From Roseburia hominis (GTDB lineage: Bacteria > Bacillota > Clostridia > Lachnospirales > Lachnospiraceae): 64,000 nucleotides of DNA. Below the pieces are notes generated by a model. The model was not told where the DNA came from. It did not search any database and worked only from the letters and a program-made list of their open reading frames with translations. This document shows, in pieces, positions 24,379 through 31,291 of the stretch. The position numbers and the translations under genes were made by a program. Position 1 is the stretch's first letter; every line of letters begins with the position of its first letter. The stretch is from contig CP159990.1 of assembly GCA_040702975.1 (NCBI GenBank), forward strand, positions 2,232,001-2,296,000, written 5' to 3'.

Positions 24379-25233
24379 ATGGAAACACATCACATCTCAC
24401 TTTTCCCCCATGAGCATTTTTTGGATATTCGTCCCTATCAATATGGCTGGGAAGAGTGTGAACCCCTCCATTCTTTCGGCCCTTTTGTCCGCAATCACTA
24501 TCTGTTTCACTACATTATCAGCGGAAAGGGAATGTTATACTCCCACTCTACCAATGGTGAGATACATGAATACCACCTGGAAGCAAACCAGGGATTCCTG
24601 ATTTGTCCCGGGCAGATTAACTTGTATACTGCGGACGAGAAGGATCCGTGGACATACGTCTGGATAGAGTTTGACGGAATGCGGGCGGAGGAATGCCTGC
24701 TTCAGGCTGGCCTAAAGCAAGATCAGCCCATTTATCAGCCCCGGAGTATAGAAGAAGGAGAATTGCTGCGGAATCGGATGATGTATTTTTCTGAAAATTC
24801 TGCAAGATCCCCTATTCATCTGGTAGGCTGTTTATACCTGCTCCTGGATGAACTCATCGAGTTTTCCCGCAGCAGGCAGAGTATTGAGGAAAAAAAGCAA
24901 CAGGATTTTTATATCAATGAAGCTGTAGTCTATATCCAGCAGAACTGTCATCGAGAGCTGACAGTAGATGAAGTGGCCGGCTTTTGTAAACTGAACCGTA
25001 ACTATTTCAGCCGTAAATTTAAAAAGGCGATGGGCTGCACTCCCCAGGAATTTATGATTCGTCAGCGCCTGACGAATGCGGCTGAGCTAATGCGTCTCAC
25101 CGATCTGCCTATTAAGACGGTGGCCGCGCAGTGCGGATACCCCAACCAATTCCATTTTTCTCAGGCTTTCAAGAAATATTACGGCTTGCCGCCCCAGGAG
25201 TGGCGAAAGCAGAATCATTCTAAAACGGACTGA
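24379..25233 (+). CDS. AraC family transcriptional regulator (MsmR-like)
   Basis: 284 residues. The N-terminal ~150 residues form a cupin sugar-sensing domain (HYLFHYIISGKGMLYSH, FLICPGQINLYTAD, WTYVWIEFDG). The C-terminal part is an AraC-type double helix-turn-helix: INEAVVYIQQNCHRELTVDEVAGFCKLNRNYFSRKFKKAMG and AELMRLTDLPIKTVAAQCGYPNQFHFSQAFKKYYGLPPQEWR. It is convergent with the alpha-galactosidase operon, the arrangement of msmR with raffinose/melibiose genes in streptococci, and is the likely activator of that operon. The stop codon lies in its terminator stem. Confidence 0.93.
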   Translation: METHHISLFPHEHFLDIRPYQYGWEECEPLHSFGPFVRNHYLFHYIISGKGMLYSHSTNGEIHEYHLEANQGFLICPGQINLYTADEKDPWTYVWIEFDGMRAEECLLQAGLKQDQPIYQPRSIEEGELLRNRMMYFSENSARSPIHLVGCLYLLLDELIEFSRSRQSIEEKKQQDFYINEAVVYIQQNCHRELTVDEVAGFCKLNRNYFSRKFKKAMGCTPQEFMIRQRLTNAAELMRLTDLPIKTVAAQCGYPNQFHFSQAFKKYYGLPPQEWRKQNHSKTD

Positions 25234-25255
25234 CCGTCATGGGCCAGTCCGTTTT
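25222..25255. terminator. Terminator of araC
   Basis: AAAACGGACTG pairs with CAGTCCGTTTT across 12 bases; symmetrical, so it may act on both strands. Confidence 0.85.
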
Positions 25256-25256
25256 G

Positions 25257-25336
25257 GTTGCCAAGCATACCTGAGTGAATGTCCAGTGGACGTTCATCTC
25301 GGTTACTAAGTATATCTGGGTACGTTCATCTCGGTT
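25257..25336. repeat. Dispersed palindromic repeat, copy 3, with a deleted tandem copy
   Basis: 25257-25304 is the full 48-base unit (core AATGTCCA-G-TGGACGTT). It is followed at 25302-25336 by a 35-base version that keeps both ends (GTTACTAAGTATATCTG... and ACGTTCATCTCGGTT) but lacks about 13 bases of the palindrome. Confidence 0.8.
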
Positions 25337-25337
25337 C

Positions 25338-27530
25338 TTACTCAATTGCTTTCAGGTAAATCTGGAAAGCAGGGTAGTCTCCCTGCATCTGAGGGAGAGG
25401 ATAGCCGGCCTTCATCAATGCCTCGCCGCTGCAAAGAGGCCCGTTCCCATTGATCTGGTATTGGAACGAAGGATTAAGCCCTTTAAGACGTAATGTGCGG
25501 TACGGTGACGCGGCATGGGTACAGCCCAGCACCACATTGACCAAAGCCTCTCTCTGATCAGGAGACACCTGCTCCCAGGCCGTGTAAGAGTTATCCTGGA
25601 AAGGACTGCTGAGTCGGTAGCAGTCTCCATGATGGAGCAGACGATAGTGGGTCTTATACCTTTCCACCTGACACCGAATCTCCATTTTCTCTTCTTCCGT
25701 ACATTTACCCAAATCCATCTCGTAACCAAAAGCCCCGCTCATGGCGGTGATTCCCCGCGTCTCCAGAGGAGTGATTCGTCCATTCTGCTCATTGGGAACC
25801 GCCGAGACATGAGCGCCCATGGTACAAACCGGATAACAGAAGGAGGTGCCGTACTGGATGCGCAGGCGGTCAATCGCGTCTGTATCGTCGCTGCACCAGA
25901 TCTGGGGCGTGTAGTAGAGCATACCACCGTCAAATCTGCCTCCGCCACCGCAGCAGCCTTCAATGAGTATGTGAGGATAATCACGATGTAGTCGCTCCAA
26001 CAGGTCGTATACGCCCAGGACATACCTATGGTAGACCTCTCCCTGGCGACAAGATGGCAGACTAGCGGACCAGACATCGGTGAGACTTCGGTTCATATCC
26101 CATTTGATGTAGGAAATGTCCGCGCTTCCAAGTACCGCCTTTATCTGATCATAGATATAATCCCGTACATCCTTACGGGAGAAATCCAACACCAGTTGGC
26201 CTCTGCCCCGGGAAGGAGAACGGCCCGGAACATGCAGCACCCAGTCCGGGTGAGCACGATAGAGGTTACTGTCCTCATTGACCATCTCCGGTTCCACCCA
26301 AATACCGAATTTCATCCCCAACTCTTTGATACGGGGAACCAAAGCCTCCAGCCCGCCGGGGAGTTTTTCCTGATTTACCTGCCAGTCACCAAGACCGCTG
26401 TTGTCATCATTCCGGGATCCGAACCAGCCGTCGTCCATGACAAACAGTTCAATCCCAAGAGCAGCGGCCTCCCGGGCGATTTCGATCAGTCTGTCGGCAG
26501 TGAAATCAAAGTAAGTAGCCTCCCAGTTGTTCACCAGAATCGGTTTACGTTCACCATAGTAAGGATCGCGAATAAGATGCTTACGGATCACCCTGTGATA
26601 CTGGCGGCTCATTTCGCCAAATCCGTTGGGAGAGCAGACCATAGCCGTTTCCGGAACTGTGAACGTCTCGCCCGGGGCCAGTGTCCAGCAGAAATGATAG
26701 GGGTGTATCCCCATGACCAGGCGGCTGTTCTCATATTGACTGCATTCCACGGCTGCCTCAAAGTTGCCGCTATATAGCAGCATGGCACCGTAGCATATAC
26801 CGGTATCTTCGTCGGCATCATGGTCGCAGAGCATCACAAACGGATTATGCTGATGACTGGAGGTTCCGCGCATACTGCCGACACTTTGTATTCCGGACCG
26901 CAGCGGCCATCTGTCCAGACAACGCTCCATCAAATGGTGGCCGTTAAAGGTGATCATGTCCAGATCAGACCGAAGAAAATCCAGACAAAGGGAGGCACAC
27001 CGGCATAAACGAACCGTCTCCGTCCCCAGGTTGGTGATTCGCACGGCACGGGTGATGAGGTCGAAAGTCTCAAACACGCCATAATAGAGTTCCACCGCTA
27101 CTTGAGCAGCAGAGTCCTTCAGGAAAATCACCAGCGTTTCCGCCTCGTCTTCATCACTATAAAAACCAGGCAGACCATCCGGCATGTATTTACCCTTCTC
27201 CAGGCGGAAACCTTCATAACGCAGATCCGCTGTATGGCTGCCATTTGGAAGCTCCAGTTCAATAGATGGCAAACGGAAATCTCCAACGCCGCAGGTGGAA
27301 TACTCCTGTGGGACAACATCCAGTGAATAGTCCCGGTTACTTCCCGCTTCGTTTGGATTGGGAGAGAAACTGCGGTCACCGCACTGGATCAGCCCTGACA
27401 GATCACAGTCATCAATCCTGGGTCCATAGTAGGTGTGCAGGAGTACATTGTATTGGTCCGCCTTCATCTGGTATGTGGTATTTCGGGTGTGCAGCGTAAA
27501 AATTCTGTTTTCTTGATCAAGTACAATCAT
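25338..27530 (-). CDS. aga: Alpha-galactosidase, GH36
   Basis: 730 residues from the ATG at 27530, which has AAGGAGG 7 bases upstream. GH36 retaining alpha-galactosidase acting on raffinose, stachyose or melibiose. Catalytic nucleophile Asp in YIKWDMNR near residue 478 and acid/base Asp in CSDDTDAIDR near 548; the LFVMDDGWFG segment and the N-terminal beta-sandwich (HTYYGPRIDDCDL) fit. No signal peptide: cytoplasmic, so the ABC transporter would import the intact oligosaccharide. Last gene of the operon, separated from the permease by a hairpin. Confidence 0.95.
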   Translation of the reverse strand: MIVLDQENRIFTLHTRNTTYQMKADQYNVLLHTYYGPRIDDCDLSGLIQCGDRSFSPNPNEAGSNRDYSLDVVPQEYSTCGVGDFRLPSIELELPNGSHTADLRYEGFRLEKGKYMPDGLPGFYSDEDEAETLVIFLKDSAAQVAVELYYGVFETFDLITRAVRITNLGTETVRLCRCASLCLDFLRSDLDMITFNGHHLMERCLDRWPLRSGIQSVGSMRGTSSHQHNPFVMLCDHDADEDTGICYGAMLLYSGNFEAAVECSQYENSRLVMGIHPYHFCWTLAPGETFTVPETAMVCSPNGFGEMSRQYHRVIRKHLIRDPYYGERKPILVNNWEATYFDFTADRLIEIAREAAALGIELFVMDDGWFGSRNDDNSGLGDWQVNQEKLPGGLEALVPRIKELGMKFGIWVEPEMVNEDSNLYRAHPDWVLHVPGRSPSRGRGQLVLDFSRKDVRDYIYDQIKAVLGSADISYIKWDMNRSLTDVWSASLPSCRQGEVYHRYVLGVYDLLERLHRDYPHILIEGCCGGGGRFDGGMLYYTPQIWCSDDTDAIDRLRIQYGTSFCYPVCTMGAHVSAVPNEQNGRITPLETRGITAMSGAFGYEMDLGKCTEEEKMEIRCQVERYKTHYRLLHHGDCYRLSSPFQDNSYTAWEQVSPDQREALVNVVLGCTHAASPYRTLRLKGLNPSFQYQINGNGPLCSGEALMKAGYPLPQMQGDYPAFQIYLKAIE

Positions 27531-27604
27531 ATAGAAACCTCCTTGTAAATCATTGACACAGAAAGAGTGCTGTTGGCAGCCTTCCTGCACATATTATGGT
27601 ATAG

Positions 27605-27639
27605 AAACAGTCCTGGCAGTTTATCTGCCTGGACTGTTT
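27605..27639 (-). terminator. Intercistronic hairpin between permease and alpha-galactosidase genes
   Basis: AAACAGTCC-GGCAG pairs with CTGCC-GGACTGTTT with one internal T-T mismatch and a short loop. T-tracts are modest on both strands. In this position it may cause partial termination or protect the upstream message from 3' decay, lowering enzyme relative to transporter. Confidence 0.7.
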
Positions 27640-27662
27640 TAAAAAGGTTATAATAGTAATGT

Positions 27663-28505
27663 TTATTTTCCGCCAGTGCCGGCAATACCTTCCACGAATT
27701 GACGCTGGAAGATCAGATACAGTACCACCATTGGCAGCATAGCCAGCAAGGAACCGGCCATCAGCACAGGGAAGTTGGTGGTGAACTGGCCGCGCAGGGT
27801 GGAAAGACCGGAGGACAACGTCATCATCTTTAGGTCAGAGTTCACTACCAGCGGCCACATCAAGTCGCCGTATGCAAAGACGGCCGTAAAGATAGTCAGG
27901 GCCGCTACGGAAGTGCCCGTCAGCGGAAACATGATCTTATAGAAAGTCTGCCACTGATTGCATCCGTCCAAATAGGCAGCCTCGCCCACTTCATCCGGAA
28001 TACTCATATAGGCCTGACGCAGAAAGAACACACCAAAAGCACTGACCAGACCTGGGAATACCAGGGCAAAAATCGTATTGGCCATGCCCATTTTCGCAAC
28101 CATCTGATACTGCGGAATAATGAAAATCTGGCTGGGCAGAGACATCTGAATCAGCACGATGCCGAAAAGTAGCTTCTTGCCTCTGAATTCCAGCTTGGCA
28201 AATGCATAACCTGCCATAGAACTGAACAGGACGGCACAGACCACACGGAAGAAGACCATCAGTATGGTGTTTATATACAGGTTAGCAAAAGGCAGACTGG
28301 CAATTGCTTCCTTAAAGTTATCCAGCATGAGCTGTTTGGGCAAAATGGTCGGTGGAATCAGCATACTCTCAGGAACCGTTTTGGAACTGGTGAGAATCAT
28401 CCACACGAACGGGAATATCATAATAACTGCGCCTAAGATCAGGAAAAAATAGGTAAGGGTCTTGTTGATTCTATAGGAGCGTTTCAAAGAATTTGTGCTT
28501 TTCAT
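27663..28505 (-). CDS. msmG: Carbohydrate ABC transporter permease (MsmG/MalG type)
   Basis: 280 residues, six membrane helices. The cytoplasmic EAA loop that docks the ATPase reads EVGEAAYLDGCNQWQTFYKIMFPL near residue 180. Short N-terminal cytoplasmic segment, as usual for MalG-like subunits. Starts 12 bases after the MsmF gene with AAGGAGG before the ATG. No ATPase gene lies in the operon, so a shared MsmK/MsiK-type ATPase encoded elsewhere is expected. Symbol by analogy with the streptococcal msm system. Confidence 0.9.
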   Translation of the reverse strand: MKSTNSLKRSYRINKTLTYFFLILGAVIMIFPFVWMILTSSKTVPESMLIPPTILPKQLMLDNFKEAIASLPFANLYINTILMVFFRVVCAVLFSSMAGYAFAKLEFRGKKLLFGIVLIQMSLPSQIFIIPQYQMVAKMGMANTIFALVFPGLVSAFGVFFLRQAYMSIPDEVGEAAYLDGCNQWQTFYKIMFPLTGTSVAALTIFTAVFAYGDLMWPLVVNSDLKMMTLSSGLSTLRGQFTTNFPVLMAGSLLAMLPMVVLYLIFQRQFVEGIAGTGGK

Positions 28506-28517
28506 TTTAATACCTCC

Positions 28518-29411
28518 TTAAATATCGTATGTAACCCATTTCTTCTGTCCCTGGAACTGTACCAGAGTCACAATAAGGATCAAACCAACAGTCCAAATGA
28601 CGATAGCGGAACCATAACCGCGGTCTCCGGCCACGAAAGAGGAACGATAGAACAGGTACATCAGACTCTGCATATCGGTCAGTGCCGGATTTGTCTCATC
28701 AGCCATCATGTAAATGAGGTCGTAAATCTTCATGGAGGCCATCAAACGCATGATCAGAACGGAGAACAGGGTCGGGGACACCATAGGCAGGGTAATAGTG
28801 AAAAACTGCTGAATCTTACCCGCACCGTCGATGCTGTTGGCCTCGTAAAGAGATTTTGGAATGTTCTGCAATCCGGCCAGCAGAAGAACTGCGTCATAAC
28901 CAACACTGCTCCAAACAGACACGATGGCAACAGCCAGCACAGCCGTCTTCGGGTCGGTGATCCATTGGATCTTGGTGCCCAGTATCTGGTTGAGGATGCC
29001 GTACTCACCGTTGAAGATCCAGCGCCACACCATAGCCACGGCCGCAGGGGCACAAACCAGGGGCAGGAAAAAGATGGTACGGAAGCCGCCTTTAAATTTT
29101 ACGTGTGCATTGAGCAGCATGGCGATCAGCAATGCCAGGGCGATGCCCACAGGTACGGTCAAAATACAAAAGTAAATCGTGTTCCAGGTGGCTTTCCAGA
29201 ACTCAGCATTTCCGAACATATCCACATAGTTCTGCAGGCCGATAAACTTGTAATGCCCGAAGCCCTCATGCTCGCAGAAGCTGGCGTACAGTGTCTGTAC
29301 AAAGGGCCACAGATTCAAAACGACCAGACCGATGATGGTCGGCGCGACCATGAACCAGCCCCAGTTTTCTTCCCGCCGTGCAGCGAGAGATAATTTCTTA
29401 TTCACCTTCAC
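28518..29411 (-). CDS. msmF: Carbohydrate ABC transporter permease (MsmF/MalF type)
   Basis: 297 residues, six membrane helices, first helix MVAPTIIGLVVLNLWPFVQTLYASF. EAA loop: SLYEANSIDGAGKIQQFFTITLPM near residue 190. GTG start with GGAGGG upstream. Forms the translocation pore with the MsmG-type subunit. Confidence 0.9.
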   Translation of the reverse strand: MKVNKKLSLAARREENWGWFMVAPTIIGLVVLNLWPFVQTLYASFCEHEGFGHYKFIGLQNYVDMFGNAEFWKATWNTIYFCILTVPVGIALALLIAMLLNAHVKFKGGFRTIFFLPLVCAPAAVAMVWRWIFNGEYGILNQILGTKIQWITDPKTAVLAVAIVSVWSSVGYDAVLLLAGLQNIPKSLYEANSIDGAGKIQQFFTITLPMVSPTLFSVLIMRLMASMKIYDLIYMMADETNPALTDMQSLMYLFYRSSFVAGDRGYGSAIVIWTVGLILIVTLVQFQGQKKWVTYDI

Positions 29412-29425
29412 CTAAATCCCTCCTC

Positions 29426-30745
29426 TCAGTCATCTGCCAATTTCTTGGCGGTTTCCTTATTGACAATACGCTCCATATTCTTGAGACCGGTTTTAAGATC
29501 CCGTTCGCCAGAATAGACACGGGTCAATTCATCCAGCACCTGGCTTTTCCACTTGGGACTGGCAGAATTATAAACCGCCTGTACCGCGTAGTCGAACTGT
29601 TCGAAGATGATGTCCAGATTCAGCTTTTCGTTGTAAGAGTCAAAGGCAGCGCGCCAGGTTTCCTCACAGCCGATATATGCGGGGATTGCAGCGCCCTTCT
29701 CTCCCTGAATACGCTGAGCCTCCTCGGTACCGAAAAACTTGATTACATTCAGGGCAATCTCGCGATTTTTGCCACGGGCTGCAGTAGAATAGCACAGACC
29801 GTTGGACAAGGTAGCACGTCCATCTTTGTCCAGGCTTTCACTGTCCTCGATAGGATCCGCACATCTTGGCAGCTTAGCTATATCCCATTTGCCTCGCATT
29901 TCCGGGTAGTTCTCCATTAACTGTGGCAAGTTCCAGTTGCCCTCCAGATACATGGCTCCCGCCTCAGAGAAGAAAGCAGTTGAGGGTGCGGTTTCGGTAA
30001 AATAGGTCTGGTCAGGACACCAGTCTTCCTTCTGCATATTCACATAAAACTCCATACCCTTGACAGAGCCGGGGTTGGTGTAGCCGGCCTTAGTACGATC
30101 AGCGGTAAGAATATGTCCGCCGGCCTGGTAAACGAAACACCAGTAGCCCAACTGATCGTCGTTATAGGCCATGAATCCATACTTGCCGGTTTTGTCGTGA
30201 ATCTTTTGGGAAGCATCCCTCAAATCTCCCCAGGTCCAGTCCTCGGTGGGATAGGGAACGCCGGCGGCGTCAAACATTTCTTTGTTGTACACCAGCAAAC
30301 CATTATCCTTGTCCTTTGGTACCCCATAGAGCTTTCCATCGCTGCCGCTGGCGTTGTTGCGGGAAATCTCAGAGAAATGCTTTTCATAATAATCAGACTC
30401 TACATCATCGTAGAGATTGGTCACATCAGCTAACATGCCGAAGTCAGCATAATATAGAAGCTGATTGGTGTGCATCCAGAAAATGTCCGGCATGGTATTA
30501 CTCTCGGCAGAAGCCTCCAGTTTAGTCCAGTATTCGCTCCAACTGGTAGCCTGTACCTCGATAACTACATCAGGGTGTTTGGCAGTATAAGCGTCGCACA
30601 TAGCCTGCATTCCAGGACGTTGATAGACATCCCAGATCTGGAAGGTGAGATGGGTCTTTCCGTCCGAGGAACTGCCGCATCCGGTGAGCGACAGCAACAG
30701 GAGCAACATCAGGACTGCTATTTTTATACGAGATAACTTCATCAT
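29426..30745 (-). CDS. msmE: Sugar ABC transporter substrate-binding lipoprotein (MsmE type)
   Basis: 439 residues. Signal peptide with lipobox LTGC; family 1 solute-binding protein: LTFQIWDVYQRPGMQAMCDAYTAKHPDVVIEV at the N-terminus, GAMYLEGNWNLPQLMENYPEM in the middle. It captures the oligosaccharide outside the membrane. First gene of the minus-strand operon; AAAGGAGTGGAG precedes the tandem ATG ATG. The linked GH36 enzyme points to raffinose-family sugars. Confidence 0.93.
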   Translation of the reverse strand: MMKLSRIKIAVLMLLLLLSLTGCGSSSDGKTHLTFQIWDVYQRPGMQAMCDAYTAKHPDVVIEVQATSWSEYWTKLEASAESNTMPDIFWMHTNQLLYYADFGMLADVTNLYDDVESDYYEKHFSEISRNNASGSDGKLYGVPKDKDNGLLVYNKEMFDAAGVPYPTEDWTWGDLRDASQKIHDKTGKYGFMAYNDDQLGYWCFVYQAGGHILTADRTKAGYTNPGSVKGMEFYVNMQKEDWCPDQTYFTETAPSTAFFSEAGAMYLEGNWNLPQLMENYPEMRGKWDIAKLPRCADPIEDSESLDKDGRATLSNGLCYSTAARGKNREIALNVIKFFGTEEAQRIQGEKGAAIPAYIGCEETWRAAFDSYNEKLNLDIIFEQFDYAVQAVYNSASPKWKSQVLDELTRVYSGERDLKTGLKNMERIVNKETAKKLADD

Positions 30746-30789
30746 AACTCCACTCCTTTACTTTAAATGGTTTCATATACGGTCACAAG

Positions 30790-30820
30790 CATGAAAGCAG
30801 CCCGGGCCTGCCTTTTCATG
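30790..30820 (-). promoter_or_regulatory. Inverted repeat in the msmE leader
   Basis: CATGAAA.GCAG ... CTGC..TTTTCATG around a CCCGGG centre. It lies between the promoter start site (about 30837) and the msmE start, with no T-tract after it, so an mRNA stem-loop or an operator is more likely than a terminator. Confidence 0.5.
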
Positions 30821-30843
30821 TATAACCACTCAAATCAATTAGA

Positions 30844-30887
30844 ATTATAATAAAAGGGCACTCTGCTGTAAATTAAACAGTGTGCCC
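30844..30887 (-). promoter_or_regulatory. Promoter of the msmEFG-aga operon, overlapped by an inverted repeat
   Basis: On the minus strand: TTTACA (30872-30867), 17 bases, TATAAT (30849-30844). The inverted repeat GGGCACACTG ... CAGAGTGCCC (30887-30878 and 30865-30856) spans the -35 box and spacer. It could be an operator, or in a longer transcript a terminator, since TTTTATT follows it. The nearby gene start and perfect -10 favour promoter plus operator. Confidence 0.75.
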
Positions 30888-30906
30888 AACATATATCATA
30901 ATTTTC

Positions 30907-30947
30907 AAAAAGTTACATTTTTATATAAATATATTAACTTTTACACA
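30907..30947 (-). promoter_or_regulatory. Candidate AraC-family binding site upstream of the msm promoter
   Basis: Plus-strand words AAAAGTTAC (30908-30916) and AACTTTTACACA (30936-30947), as at araC. Relative to the predicted start site it covers about -70 to -110, a normal activator position. Confidence 0.5.
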
Positions 30948-31039
30948 TATAAAGAAAGATTTGTAAAAAATAGCAAAAAATCAACATCAATTTTTGTACA
31001 AAACAACCAAAGTAGAATCACGATGTAACTCGGAGGGAG

Positions 31040-31170
31040 GTTTGTTTCCCTTCCATTATCTTACAGAAAATAACCGCTTCCCAGTCTATGTTTCTTCCTC
31101 CCAGCGGTATTGGGGGAAGAAGTAAAAGTGGCAAGGTGCGAAGAAAGTTGTGCCTTGTCTTTTTCATAGG
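31040..31170 (+). other. Structured non-coding stretch in the divergent msmE/kinase gap
   Basis: The 546-base gap 30746-31291 has no gene. Apart from the msm control region, this stretch has competing hairpins: CCGCT/AGCGG, and TTTCTTCCTCCC with GGGGGAAGAA, then a terminator-like GGCAAGG ... CCTTGTC followed by TTTTT (31129-31165). It could be a small RNA or an attenuated leader; no known riboswitch core was recognised. Confidence 0.35.
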
Positions 31171-31229
31171 AGGACCATTTTGTAAGGCATATAATACTCA
31201 ATATTTTTTGAAAAAATGCCGTTTTTTTG

Positions 31230-31258
31230 TTGACGTTCGGAAACGATAATAATAAAAT
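31230..31258 (+). promoter_or_regulatory. Promoter of the first kinase gene
   Basis: TTGACG, 17 bases, TAAAAT; start site near 31265, 27 bases before the ATG. Confidence 0.75.
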
Positions 31259-31291
31259 CAATATAGAGAAAAATAAATGGGGGGATAGAAG

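Noticed and set aside
31070-31165. Known riboswitch (cyclic-di-GMP, THF or similar) before the first kinase
   Set aside because: None of the conserved core words I know could be found; only generic hairpins.
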